A stretch of 64,000 bases of DNA from Enterobacter cloacae complex sp. ECNIH7 (GTDB lineage Bacteria; Pseudomonadota; Gammaproteobacteria; Enterobacterales; Enterobacteriaceae), in the NCBI RefSeq assembly GCF_002208095.1, contig NZ_CP017990.1, positions 3,720,001-3,784,000 on the forward strand, given 5' to 3'. Position numbers and translations under genes: made by a program. Below the pieces are notes generated by a model that was given only the letters and a program-made list of their open reading frames with translations, did no database searches and was not told the origin of the DNA. This document shows positions 47,709-55,006 of this stretch, piece after piece; within the stretch, counting starts at the first letter, position 1, and each line of letters begins with the position of its first letter.

Positions 47709-48551
47709 TTAAACGTGTTTTTCCAATGTGAGAACTACAGACCCGGCAGGCTTGATGTCTGAAATATTGCATTCAAACTCAGCAGACTTATTAGACAACC
47801 TGACTTTTCCTCCGGGAAGACGAATTACATCAAAAACATCAAGAGCGCCGTCAATATCAATTAACCAGCGACCGTTACTTATATTCGAAGCAGAACGGTC
47901 GACCAGCCAAGAGGCACCAACACCTTCGACAAAAATCAACTCCTCGGAATCAGAAGGTATCATCGAAGGGTCTGGATGCCATGCGCCAGCGTCCTTAAGC
48001 TCACCAGATTCAAGGCGAGATTTTTTTATCGTTGAAATGTCCGAAAAACTAGCCTCCTTACTTTCTCGCATCTTTCCCTTTCCGGTCGCTAACCATTCCA
48101 GCGATACGCCGGTATCAAGCGCACAAGTAACAACCACGTCACCTGGGAAGAAATCTCGTCTGACCCAGGTACTAATAGTGCCTGAGGATATATCCAACAA
48201 ATCCCCAAGCTCCTTTTGCATTGTAAAACCATATGCATCAAGGATGCGTCTTAAAACAGGTTTTCCACCACTCGCTAAAATCTCGTCATAAAGTGCCTTG
48301 CCTTTCAGCGGCGAAGAATCTTGCAAATTCAAATTGGCAATTTGACCAGTCAGCAGCCAGTTTAAATCGGCCCCAGTATCTAATGAGCACTGAATGATAG
48401 CTTTACCGGGAAAGCTATTTCGTTGAACCCAAGTGCTGACGCTGTTTGACGGGACGCCAAGCACTTCCGCCAAAGCCTTTTGCGTGCTGACACCATACGC
48501 CGAACTTATCCGCTCAATCACATCTTGCGTATTCAAATCTTCATCATTCAT
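47709..48551 (-). CDS. cI: CI-type lysogeny repressor with two DNA-binding domains
   Basis: A 280-residue repressor of the phage 186 CI type. The N-terminal CI helix-turn-helix domain occurs twice, at about residues 10-70 (AYGVSTQKALAEVLGVPSNS core) and 98-158 (AYGFTMQKELGDLLDISSGT core). About 29 of 63 aligned residues are identical, including the shared STWV, FPG, LDTG and TG positions. The C-terminal domain (about 180-280) resembles that of 186 CI (GRWLIDIDGALDVFDVIRLPGGKVRLS). No LexA-type Ala-Gly cleavage site with a Ser/Lys pair is obvious. 186 CI has one such domain and about 190 residues. The gene is A+T-rich and divergent from cox. Confidence 0.88.
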   Translation of the reverse strand: MNDEDLNTQDVIERISSAYGVSTQKALAEVLGVPSNSVSTWVQRNSFPGKAIIQCSLDTGADLNWLLTGQIANLNLQDSSPLKGKALYDEILASGGKPVLRRILDAYGFTMQKELGDLLDISSGTISTWVRRDFFPGDVVVTCALDTGVSLEWLATGKGKMRESKEASFSDISTIKKSRLESGELKDAGAWHPDPSMIPSDSEELIFVEGVGASWLVDRSASNISNGRWLIDIDGALDVFDVIRLPGGKVRLSNKSAEFECNISDIKPAGSVVLTLEKHV

Positions 48552-48560
48552 TCATTTGTC

Positions 48561-48596
48561 ACTCAAAATCGATTTACAGGAACTCATTTTCGATTT
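48561..48596. promoter_or_regulatory. Tandem operator-like repeats in the cI/cox gap
   Basis: ACTCAAAATCGATTT (48561-48575) and ACTCATTTTCGATTT (48582-48596) are direct repeats with 12 of 15 bases identical, spaced exactly 21 bp. They lie 10 bp from the repressor start in the divergent promoter region, as expected for repressor operators. Binding is inferred. Confidence 0.55.
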
Positions 48597-48664
48597 AAAG
48601 TGGCGTTCATCGACCAAGATGCACACCACTGCACTACATTTCAAACAACAGGAGATAATGCGAT

Positions 48665-49036
48665 ATGTCAGATGCAAAATCAATCTCGACGCACGACTCG
48701 CAAAACTCACAAAATCAAACTGTGCTGTTAGACCCGACTCAGTTTGACGCCATCGTTACAGCAATGCTGCCAGCCCTGCAGACAATGATTCGCTCTGCTA
48801 TGTCAGACACCATGACAGTGAAAGACTTTGCCGCCACCCGCGGCGTTAGCGAGCGTCTGGTCTGGAAATGGCTTGATGAGGGCATTCTTCTTAAAGCTCC
48901 GACCAAAGACTTTTCCAACAAAGAGGAAGCCGGTAAACGAAGCCGCACCCTCGTAAACGTAAAAGCATGGCGCGACAAACTGACTCAACAAGCGATTGAT
49001 TGTCGCTACATCGACCAGCGCACCGCTCTTAACTGA
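48665..49036 (+). CDS. cox: Cox-like regulator / excisionase
   Basis: A 123-residue protein placed as P2 cox is, divergent from the repressor. Residues 50-115 follow the Cox pattern: MTVKDFAATRGVSERLVWKWLDEGIL (winged helix-turn-helix), a Pro/Thr-containing turn, and LVNVKAWRDKL where P2 Cox has a similar strand plus AW. Cox represses the lysogenic promoter and directs excision with integrase. It is longer than P2 Cox (91) because of an N-terminal extension rich in Ser and Gln, so a dual-function 186 Apl-like role is also possible. Confidence 0.75.
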   Translation: MSDAKSISTHDSQNSQNQTVLLDPTQFDAIVTAMLPALQTMIRSAMSDTMTVKDFAATRGVSERLVWKWLDEGILLKAPTKDFSNKEEAGKRSRTLVNVKAWRDKLTQQAIDCRYIDQRTALN

Positions 49037-49068
49037 ATTTGATTATGCAAGTTAGAGGGAACTTAACC

Positions 49069-49578
49069 ATGTTTGATTTTCAGATTTCCAAACATCCCCA
49101 CTATGACGATGCGTGTCGTGCTTTCGCTCAACGTCACAACATGGCGAAGCTGGCCGAGCGTGCGGGAATGAACGTTCAGACGTTACGCAACAAACTCAAC
49201 CCGGAACAGCCTCACCAGCTCACCCCGCCTGAGTTATGGCTGCTGACTGACCTGACCGAAGACTCAGCCTTAGTTGATGGTTTTCTGGCGCAGATTCATT
49301 GCCTGCCATGTGTACCGGTCAATGAACTGGCGAAAGACAAGCTGCAGTCTTACGTCATGCGTGCTATGCGTGAACTGGGAGAACTAGCGAGCGGCGCGGT
49401 CTCTGATGAGCGACTGACCTCTGCCCGTAAGCACACCATGATTGAAAGCGTTAACTCTGGTATTCGCATGTTGTCTTTGTCGGCGCTGGCGCTGCATGCG
49501 CGTTTGCAGACCAATCCAGCAATGACGAGTGTTGTCGATACCATGAGCGGTATTGGCGCGTCATTCGGTCTAATTTGA
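49069..49578 (+). CDS. cII: Phage 186-type CII regulator
   Basis: A 169-residue protein, the length of 186 CII and similar along its length (MFDFQISKHPHYDDACRAFA, NMAKLAERAGMNVQTLRNKLNPEQPH helix-turn-helix, LTDLTEDSALVDGFLAQIHCLPCVPVNE). In 186 CII activates the establishment promoter pE for the repressor soon after infection. The ATG at 49069 gives this N-terminus. A longer frame adds 10 residues without a better ribosome site. Confidence 0.92.
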   Translation: MFDFQISKHPHYDDACRAFAQRHNMAKLAERAGMNVQTLRNKLNPEQPHQLTPPELWLLTDLTEDSALVDGFLAQIHCLPCVPVNELAKDKLQSYVMRAMRELGELASGAVSDERLTSARKHTMIESVNSGIRMLSLSALALHARLQTNPAMTSVVDTMSGIGASFGLI

Positions 49579-49585
49579 GGTGCTC

Positions 49586-49786
49586 ATGCTGAAAAATGAA
49601 CCGTCATTCGCGTCTCTGCTTGTTAAGCAAAGCCCCGGCATGCACTGCGGCCACGGCTGGATTATTGGTAAGGACGGCAAGCGCTGGCACCCGAGCCGCT
49701 CACAGGCTGATTTACTGGCTGGACTGTCCACCCAAAAACAGGGGGAATCATGGCTATCGAAGCTATTTCTGCGAATGTTCCGCTAA
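49586..49786 (+). CDS. fil: Fil family protein (phage filamentation)
   Basis: A 66-residue protein, MLKNEPSFASLLVKQSPGMH..., matching the small Fil proteins that follow cII in 186-like phages. Expression of 186 fil blocks host division and makes filaments. I use ATG at 49586, five bases after GAGG. A GTG two codons earlier overlaps the binding site. It overlaps the next gene by 37 bp. Confidence 0.75.
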   Translation: MLKNEPSFASLLVKQSPGMHCGHGWIIGKDGKRWHPSRSQADLLAGLSTQKQGESWLSKLFLRMFR

Positions 49787-50088
49787 AGGCTGGTGCGCGT
49801 CTGGCTGGTCTCAACCACGTAGCTGAATTACGTGCGAGATATTGGGGTGATAGCTGGAAAGAGGTTGAGCGATTTGTCGATGATATGCGCGATAAACGCG
49901 ATCCACAATTTGAAGAAAATACTCGGGCGCTGGCCGCTATTTTCTTTCTGGCAAAAATACCGGCGGCTCGTCATGAGCTCGAATTAAGTGAGCTGACTAC
50001 TGACGAGAAAAAAGCATTGATTACAGCGATGAATCATTTTCGTGCAGTGGTGAGCTTATTTCCAAAACGGCTAACCATGCCGAATTAA
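49750..50088 (+). CDS. DUF5347 family early phage protein
   Basis: A 112-residue cytoplasmic protein typical of the P2-like early region (LAGLNHVAELRARYWG...RDPQFEENTRALAAIFFLAKIP). No catalytic motif is visible and the function is unknown. It overlaps fil and is followed by a 67-bp gap containing a ribosome site for the next gene. Confidence 0.75.
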   Translation: MAIEAISANVPLKAGARLAGLNHVAELRARYWGDSWKEVERFVDDMRDKRDPQFEENTRALAAIFFLAKIPAARHELELSELTTDEKKALITAMNHFRAVVSLFPKRLTMPN

Positions 50089-50155
50089 TCCAAACAGAAA
50101 TTTAATGGCGTAAACCCGCCGGGCTTCTTATTGCCCGAAATCAGGAGAGTCAATT

Positions 50156-50383
50156 ATGCGTAATACCGAAACCCGCAGCTTTCACACCGATAGCGATGCA
50201 CTGGCCGTACTGCTGACCGATGCCAAAAAAGAAGAGCGTAAAGACCGAGCTCTGGCCGTTTCCATGCGTCTTGAGGCGCTGGCTATCCATATCACCAAAG
50301 AGGGAATGAGCGGCACCGAAGCTGCAGAACTGCTGCGCCGTGAAGCCACTCGTTTTGAGAACGAATCACAGGAGCTGCATTAA
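50156..50383 (+). CDS. DUF2732 family early phage protein
   Basis: A 75-residue, highly charged, probably all-helical protein (DALAVLLTDAKKEERKDRALAVSMRLEALA). It is a common member of 186/P2-like early operons with no known role. Its last base is the first base of the next start codon region (TAATG), so translation is coupled. Confidence 0.72.
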   Translation: MRNTETRSFHTDSDALAVLLTDAKKEERKDRALAVSMRLEALAIHITKEGMSGTEAAELLRREATRFENESQELH

Positions 50384-50604
50384 TGGCTGACGCAATGGAT
50401 TTAGCACAACAGCGTGAGCAGGAAGACCGCGAGCGCCATATCAACACCGCACGCAGCCGCATCGCTGCGCCCTCTCGTTTCCTCTGCGAAGAATGCGACG
50501 CACCAATCCCGGAAGCACGTCGCGCTGCAATTCCGGGTGTGGCCTTTTGCGTGACCTGTCAGCAAATAGCAGAGCTCAAATCAAAACATTACAGAGGTGT
50601 TTAA
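50383..50604 (+). CDS. TraR/DksA-type zinc-finger protein
   Basis: A 73-residue protein with a four-cysteine zinc finger CEECDAPIPEARRAAIPGVA...CVTC after a helical N-terminus. It resembles the TraR/DksA family that binds the RNA polymerase secondary channel. Phage versions of this length may reprogramme host transcription, which is inference here. It lies tightly between DUF2732 and DUF5405 genes. Confidence 0.82.
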   Translation: MADAMDLAQQREQEDRERHINTARSRIAAPSRFLCEECDAPIPEARRAAIPGVAFCVTCQQIAELKSKHYRGV

Positions 50605-50877
50605 ATGGGTATTCGTATCGAAGTTGGCGACAAGTGGGTTATTACCAGCGACCAATATCAATTCATCCTGAATGAAAAGAAAGTCGCTCAATCAGGGAAG
50701 AAAGCTGGCGAGGAATGGTTAGACACCATCGGCTATTACCCGAAGGTTAACCAGCTTATTTCCGGTCTGATTCATCATCATATACAAAACTCGGAAATTA
50801 AATCGCTCACAGGCATGGCTGATGAAATTGAACGCATCGGCCACTTGTGCATTTCAGCATTTGAGGGAAAAGCGTGA
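50605..50877 (+). CDS. DUF5405 family early phage protein
   Basis: A 90-residue protein beginning MGIRIEVGDKWVITSDQYQFILN, a family recurrent in P2-like early regions. It starts directly after the previous stop and overlaps the methylase start by 4 bp. It has a beta-rich N-terminus and helical C-terminus with no catalytic motif. The function is unknown. Confidence 0.75.
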   Translation: MGIRIEVGDKWVITSDQYQFILNEKKVAQSGKKAGEEWLDTIGYYPKVNQLISGLIHHHIQNSEIKSLTGMADEIERIGHLCISAFEGKA

Positions 50878-51776
50878 CTGCTTATTACAACGAGTTTGAC
50901 CCATTTGCAGCGCAATGGCTGCGTAATCTGATTGATGCCGGGTTAATTGCCCCGGGCGTAGTTGATGAAAGGAGCATAACGGATGTTACACCGGGAGACC
51001 TCAAGGGCTTTACCCAATGTCATTTCTTTGCAGGAATCGGCGGCTGGTCATATGCTTTGCGACTCGCAGGTGTCCCCGACACCGCCATCGTGTGGACTGG
51101 TAGCCCACCATGTCAGCCCTTCAGTGACGCAGGTAAGAAGCTCGGAAAAAGCGACGAACGCCATCTTGCCCCAACATTCATGCGTCTTATCGCTGAGTGC
51201 AGTCCTCCAGTCCTCTTTGGTGAACAAGTTGCGGCAGCGATTGGAAAACACTGGCTCGATGATTTATTCGATGAGCTGGAAAGAGAAAAATACGCCTGCG
51301 GGGCGGCAGTATTGCCAGCGGCAAGCGTCGGTGCTCCGCACGAAAGAAAGCGACTCTTTTTCGGCGCTTCACGGTGTGTGGTACACGCCGACAACAAATG
51401 TGAATTATCAGCCGCCAACATCTCGCGGGATGGAGACTCTAACGGGGCAAGCCCTGCATCTTACCGGGTGGCCAACAGTGACAACTCAGGACAACCCTCA
51501 GGTAAGGGGGGCGGGGAAAACAATTGGGACATCAAGGGGAACCACGCTGGGCGGTGCGGTTCGTTTGGCAATTCTGCCGGCAGTTTCTGGAGTAATGCCG
51601 AATGGATTAGCTGTACCGACGGAAAAGCGCGCCAGATTGAACCCGGCTCATTCCCGGTGGCTAATGGGATTCCCGCCAGAGTGGGACGACTGCGCGGTTA
51701 TGGTAACGCTATAGTCCCTCAGGTTGCCGCTGAGTTTATCGGTGCATTCCTTGATAGCTGTGGGAAATCATCGTGA
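50874..51776 (+). CDS. Phage DNA cytosine-5 methyltransferase
   Basis: A 300-residue Dcm-type enzyme. Motif I is FFAGIGGWSYAL (51-62), motif IV GSPPCQPFS holds catalytic Cys80, motif VI is LFGEQVAAAIG (GEQV in place of the usual ENV), motif VIII is GAPHERKRLFF, and the C-terminal motifs are AEWISCTDGKARQIEPG and RVGRLRGYGNAIVPQVAAEFI. Because its target-recognition region is short and low in complexity (residues 175-235), specificity cannot be guessed. It probably protects phage DNA from restriction. A second long frame runs inside it from 50983. It is coupled to A by a GTGA overlap. Confidence 0.9.
   Translation: MTAYYNEFDPFAAQWLRNLIDAGLIAPGVVDERSITDVTPGDLKGFTQCHFFAGIGGWSYALRLAGVPDTAIVWTGSPPCQPFSDAGKKLGKSDERHLAPTFMRLIAECSPPVLFGEQVAAAIGKHWLDDLFDELEREKYACGAAVLPAASVGAPHERKRLFFGASRCVVHADNKCELSAANISRDGDSNGASPASYRVANSDNSGQPSGKGGGENNWDIKGNHAGRCGSFGNSAGSFWSNAEWISCTDGKARQIEPGSFPVANGIPARVGRLRGYGNAIVPQVAAEFIGAFLDSCGKSS
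50983..51714 (+). CDS. Overprinted frame inside the methylase gene (candidate)
   Basis: A +1 frame of 243 codons is open through most of the methylase gene. Its second half reads GVWYTPTTNVNYQPPTSRGM..., GWPTVTTQDNPQVRGAG, TTLGGAVRLA and ends LNPAHSRWLMGFPPEWDDCA. That ending is a pattern I recognise from separate phage proteins found near Dcm genes (LNP-x3-WLMG-P-x-W). The part around 51360-51714 is thus protein-like in both frames. Whether it is translated is unknown, and its ATG has no strong ribosome site. Confidence 0.4.
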   Translation: MLHRETSRALPNVISLQESAAGHMLCDSQVSPTPPSCGLVAHHVSPSVTQVRSSEKATNAILPQHSCVLSLSAVLQSSLVNKLRQRLENTGSMIYSMSWKEKNTPAGRQYCQRQASVLRTKESDSFSALHGVWYTPTTNVNYQPPTSRGMETLTGQALHLTGWPTVTTQDNPQVRGAGKTIGTSRGTTLGGAVRLAILPAVSGVMPNGLAVPTEKRARLNPAHSRWLMGFPPEWDDCAVMVTL

Positions 51777-53989
51777 AGTTTGAGTATGCTTTCCCGTGGA
51801 ATGCGCCTCGACCGGCAATAGCCAGCCCATATCTTACCTATGAGCAACAGTATCGCCGCGACCGTATGTTCGCGGCTTTGCTGCATGCGAGAAAAGTGCT
51901 TTCTCTCCAGCCTGAGTGCGTGCGCTTTGACGTTTATCGCACCGCTGCGGTGCTGGAGCAAAATCAGGGCAGTCAACGAGCCAATGCCTTTTTAATCAGC
52001 TTCTGCAAAAAGGCATTGCCACGTCTTGAACTGGTCGCAAAAAAATACGAATGCGCGGGTATCAACAGCAATGTATCAACCGCTGTTTTTGGTGGTCATT
52101 TTGATACCCAGCTTATGCAATATCTGGCGTCACGCATGGTTAATATGGTCGCCAGATATAACCGCCTCCCTGATATGTCGCGCGCCGATATTGACCTGCT
52201 GGCCGCTGATATTGCTAATTTCATTCGTGCTGAACTGGCTGATATTGATGACACCGGATTTAGCGAGCTCAAAACGCTGTACACCTGGTACATGCGCGCT
52301 GGGATTATTTCCCTGCAATTCAACGTTACCCCGCCGCATTGGGAGCGAGTGACAAAGAAATATGTCGGTGAGGATGAAATCGCCCCTGCTATCACCCGCA
52401 TGTTTAATGATGTGTGGTGGCGTGGTCGTCTACGTCGCGTTGCGGCTGCATGGCGCGAACATCTGCAAATTGCCGTCGGCAACGTCAGCAAGAAAAAGCA
52501 CGCCTACGCGAGTAAAAACTGTGTGACAGACTGGCGCGAGCAAAAGCGCCGTACGCGTGAATTTCTCAAGGGGCTGGATCTCGAAGACGAAGACGGCAAC
52601 CGCATCAGCCTGATTGAAAAATACGACGGTTCGGTCGCCAACCCTGCAATACGCCGCTGTGAGCTGATGACCCGCATCCGTGGGTTTGAAAATATCTGCA
52701 ATGAGCTCGGCTATGTCGGGGAGTTTTACACCCTGACAGCACCGTCTAAATATCACGCCACCACCAAAGCAGGCTACCGTAACAGCAAATGGAACGGTGC
52801 CAGCCCATCGGACACGCAGAGCTATCTAACCGGCCTTTGGGCGCGCATCCGCGCCAAGCTGCACCGGGAAGAAATACGCATTTTCGGCATACGCGTTGCC
52901 GAGCCTCATCACGACGGTACGCCTCACTGGCACATGCTCATGTTTATGCTGCCGGAAGATGTCGAACGTGTGCGCCCAATCATCCGTAATTACGCATGGG
53001 AAGAAGACCACCACGAATTGAGAAGCGATAAGGCTAAAAAAGCCCGCTTTCATGCCGAGGCCATTGACCCTGAAAAGGGCAGCGCTACCGGTTATGTTGC
53101 TAAATACATTTCGAAAAATATCGACGGCTATGCTCTCGATGGTGAAACCGATGACGAAAGCGGTGAGTTGCTGAAAGAGACAGCCCCCGCCGTTTCAGCC
53201 TGGGCGGCACGCTGGCACATCCGTCAGTTTCAGTTTATCGGCGGTGCGCCGGTGACGGTCTACCGTGAGTTACGTCGTCTCGCTGATACCGAGACCGCAC
53301 ACGGTCTGAGCGTTGAGTTTGCCGCCGTCCATGATGCCGCTGACGCCGGTGACTGGGCTGGTTACGTTAATGCGCAGGGTGGGCCGTTTGTCCGTCGCGA
53401 TGATTTGCAGGTGCGCACGCTGTATGAACCGCGCGCCGAGTTTAACCAGTATGGTGAGGAAACCGTCTGCATCCGTGGCGTGTACGATTCCGCTGTCGGT
53501 GCTGGCTCCCCGATTTTAACCCGGCTTACGCAATGGAAAATTGTGCCGAAGCGTGCCGTTGATTTGGCCGTTGACGTTAAGGGCGCTCCTGCGCCCTCTC
53601 GGAGTTCTGTCAATAACTGTACGGGAAGCGAAAGCGATCCACCGATACTGGATTTATCAAAACCACTGAGTCGGCGCGAAAGACGAGAGCTGACCAACAG
53701 ACTCAGGAAGCAAAAACCAGCAATACGGCGAAAATTCATCCACGGAACGGATGAGCAAAGCGCAGCTATAGCGAAAACTATCGACGAGATACATCTGACA
53801 ACCGGCATAACTATCAGCCGGGGCGAAGCCCTGCACCTGATGGCCGGTGGTAAAAGTTGCTTTAACGGTCGATGGGTGCGCGGAACGTCAAAAGGTGAAA
53901 TCTTCGCCGCTGCCCCTTCACATCAGGTGCAAGCCAGTAAAATCCTTAGGCGGGTTGCGGTTTTAGCGGAAATGGCATCGAAAAAATAA
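51773..53989 (+). CDS. A: Replication endonuclease A (rolling-circle initiator)
   Basis: A 738-residue P2 A-type initiator that nicks its origin and starts rolling-circle replication. The HUH motif is EPHHDGTPHWHMLMF with His385 and His387. The paired tyrosines lie in GYVAKYISKNIDGY, with Tyr441 and Tyr445 as active-site pair. In P2 the origin lies within A itself. I could not mark it here. The start is GTG at 51773, overlapping the methylase stop. Early operon genes end here. Confidence 0.95.
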   Translation: MKFEYAFPWNAPRPAIASPYLTYEQQYRRDRMFAALLHARKVLSLQPECVRFDVYRTAAVLEQNQGSQRANAFLISFCKKALPRLELVAKKYECAGINSNVSTAVFGGHFDTQLMQYLASRMVNMVARYNRLPDMSRADIDLLAADIANFIRAELADIDDTGFSELKTLYTWYMRAGIISLQFNVTPPHWERVTKKYVGEDEIAPAITRMFNDVWWRGRLRRVAAAWREHLQIAVGNVSKKKHAYASKNCVTDWREQKRRTREFLKGLDLEDEDGNRISLIEKYDGSVANPAIRRCELMTRIRGFENICNELGYVGEFYTLTAPSKYHATTKAGYRNSKWNGASPSDTQSYLTGLWARIRAKLHREEIRIFGIRVAEPHHDGTPHWHMLMFMLPEDVERVRPIIRNYAWEEDHHELRSDKAKKARFHAEAIDPEKGSATGYVAKYISKNIDGYALDGETDDESGELLKETAPAVSAWAARWHIRQFQFIGGAPVTVYRELRRLADTETAHGLSVEFAAVHDAADAGDWAGYVNAQGGPFVRRDDLQVRTLYEPRAEFNQYGEETVCIRGVYDSAVGAGSPILTRLTQWKIVPKRAVDLAVDVKGAPAPSRSSVNNCTGSESDPPILDLSKPLSRRERRELTNRLRKQKPAIRRKFIHGTDEQSAAIAKTIDEIHLTTGITISRGEALHLMAGGKSCFNGRWVRGTSKGEIFAAAPSHQVQASKILRRVAVLAEMASKK

Positions 53990-54070
53990 CCGTTAATACT
54001 CATCCATATCATGTACATACGGCAATCGCCCTATTCGTTTTTTTTCTTCCCATCTTTTGCCAATACGTGC

Positions 54071-54090
54071 TACTGTATAAATATACAGTA
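54071..54090. promoter_or_regulatory. LexA (SOS) box
   Basis: TACTGTATAAATATACAGTA is a 20-bp palindrome with 19 of 20 bases of the ideal LexA operator, and the core CTG-N10-CAG lies at 54073-54088. It ends 19 bp before the ATG of the next small gene and should keep that gene and dinI off until DNA damage. Confidence 0.92.
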
Positions 54091-54109
54091 ACCCTATGGG
54101 AGGGATTTC

Positions 54110-54292
54110 ATGGTTGGCGAACATTTCAGCCGAACGCAGCAAAAGTGGGCTTGTGTGCAATTTATTGCCGAGGTATCTCTAATTGCAAACTGCAAGCCGT
54201 CAGACTTAAAGCTCGCGCTCACTCTCATTGCAGACTTAGCAAACAGCGAAAATAACGAAACCGAAGATGATATTTTTTATAAGGCTGATTAG
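54110..54292 (+). CDS. SOS-controlled 60-residue protein, candidate antirepressor
   Basis: A small protein MVGEHFSRTQQKWACVQFIA..., predicted mostly helical with an acidic C-terminus (ENNETEDD). I do not recognise its family. It is the first gene after a near-perfect LexA box, has a good ribosome site (AGGGA) and is followed 3 bp later by a dinI homologue. Phage 186 (Tum) and Gifsy prophages place LexA-controlled antirepressors in such units, so it may inactivate the prophage repressor. This is inference from context. Confidence 0.6.
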   Translation: MVGEHFSRTQQKWACVQFIAEVSLIANCKPSDLKLALTLIADLANSENNETEDDIFYKAD

Positions 54293-54295
54293 ATT

Positions 54296-54529
54296 ATGAG
54301 AATCAATATCACGTTGGATAAAGAGCAAAAAATTAGTCAGGCAACGTTGGATGCACTTGAGGCTGAGCTGTACCGAAATCTTCAACCTATCTACCCAAAG
54401 ACAGCTATCCGCATTCGCAAAGGTTCTGCAAATGGCGTTGAGCTAAGCGGTTTAAAACTGGACGAAGATAAAAAACGAGTAATGGAAATCATGCAGCAGG
54501 TATGGGAGGACGATAGCTGGCTGCATTAA
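54296..54529 (+). CDS. dinI: DinI-family protein
   Basis: A 77-residue homologue of DinI, which binds RecA filaments and tunes the SOS response. The pattern MRINITLDKEQKISQATLDALEAEL, IRIRKGSANGVELSGLKLDEDKKRVMEIMQQVWEDDSWL aligns end to end with E. coli DinI (81 residues), with the acidic C-terminal helix. In 186-like phages the C-terminal part of Tum is itself DinI-like. It is in the LexA-controlled two-gene unit. Confidence 0.9.
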   Translation: MRINITLDKEQKISQATLDALEAELYRNLQPIYPKTAIRIRKGSANGVELSGLKLDEDKKRVMEIMQQVWEDDSWLH

Positions 54530-54623
54530 TAAACGCCGCCGGTGCTGAAACTCGCTTTCAGTGCTGGCGGGGTTGAACAACGAGCCCCGCGAGGCGTTAG
54601 CCTGCCCCTGAGCAACCGCCCCA

Positions 54624-54652
54624 GACCGGCACGATTAAAGCCGGTTTTTTTA
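54624..54652 (+). terminator. Terminator of the phage early/SOS transcript
   Basis: Stem ACCGGC / GCCGGT with a 9-base loop and seven T lies about 95 bp after dinI, ending rightward transcription before cos. Confidence 0.8.
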
Positions 54653-54810
54653 TGCCATTTTCGGCGAATTTCCCGTTTTTTAGCCCTGCATGCAACAGGT
54701 GCATTGTTTTGCATGCGCCGGGGTTGCCCGTTCTGGCCGTGCGCCGCCAGTGCTGGCGCGGATCCAGAGTGGTCATGCAACTGCATTAAAACCGACCCAT
54801 AAAGCGGGCA

Positions 54811-54829
54811 GGCGTGGCGGGGAAAGCAT
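54811..54829. other. cos: cos site (19-nt cohesive end)
   Basis: GGCGTGGCGGGGAAAGCAT corresponds to the P2 cohesive end GGCGAGGCGGGGAAAGCAC with two changes, and the flank TGCGCGCCAGCGGTGGTGC also follows P2. From memory, the phage 186 cohesive end differs from P2 in two bases in this way. The position, just before Q, is that of P2 cos. Confidence 0.9.
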
Positions 54830-54911
54830 TGCGCGCCAGCGGTGGTGCGTAATGATAAAAATTATCGTCTGAGCGCGTCGTGATGGCGCGGTTGTGGTCG
54901 TTGTCGGTTCG

Positions 54912-54928
54912 TTGGTGGTCTGGTGTGG
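54912..54928. repeat. 17-bp repeat, copy 1 (cos region)
   Basis: TTGGTGGTCTGGTGTGG occurs here, about 80 bp from cosN, and again without change at 57919-57935 between P and O. It may be a binding site used at both places. Its role is not known to me. Confidence 0.6.
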
Positions 54929-54972
54929 TCGTGCGCGTGTGGCGCGTCTGGGGCGTGATGGTGGCGGGGCGT

Positions 54973-54997
54973 GAAAAAGCCGCCTTGCTGGCGGCTT
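54973..54997 (-). terminator. Terminator of the P-Q late transcript
   Basis: On the minus strand AGCCGCC / GGCGGCT with loop AGCAA is followed by TTTTTC, just after the Q stop. Confidence 0.82.
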
Positions 54998-55006
54998 GAG
55001 GGGGAG

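Larger units (their letters stand above)
54530..55006. other. 477-bp non-coding region with terminator and cos
   Basis: Between dinI and the Q gene there is no convincing gene. The stretch holds a terminator (54624-54652), the cos nicking site (54811-54829), a G/T-rich tract from 54880 to 54970 with many TGGTGG/TGTGG words, and the Q terminator (54973-54997). Open frames here of about 60-86 codons lack ribosome sites and family patterns. Confidence 0.7.

Noticed and set aside
54542..54872. Frames of 60-86 codons between dinI and cos
   Set aside because: They overlap the terminator, have no ribosome site or family pattern, and the DNA is the cos/terminator region.
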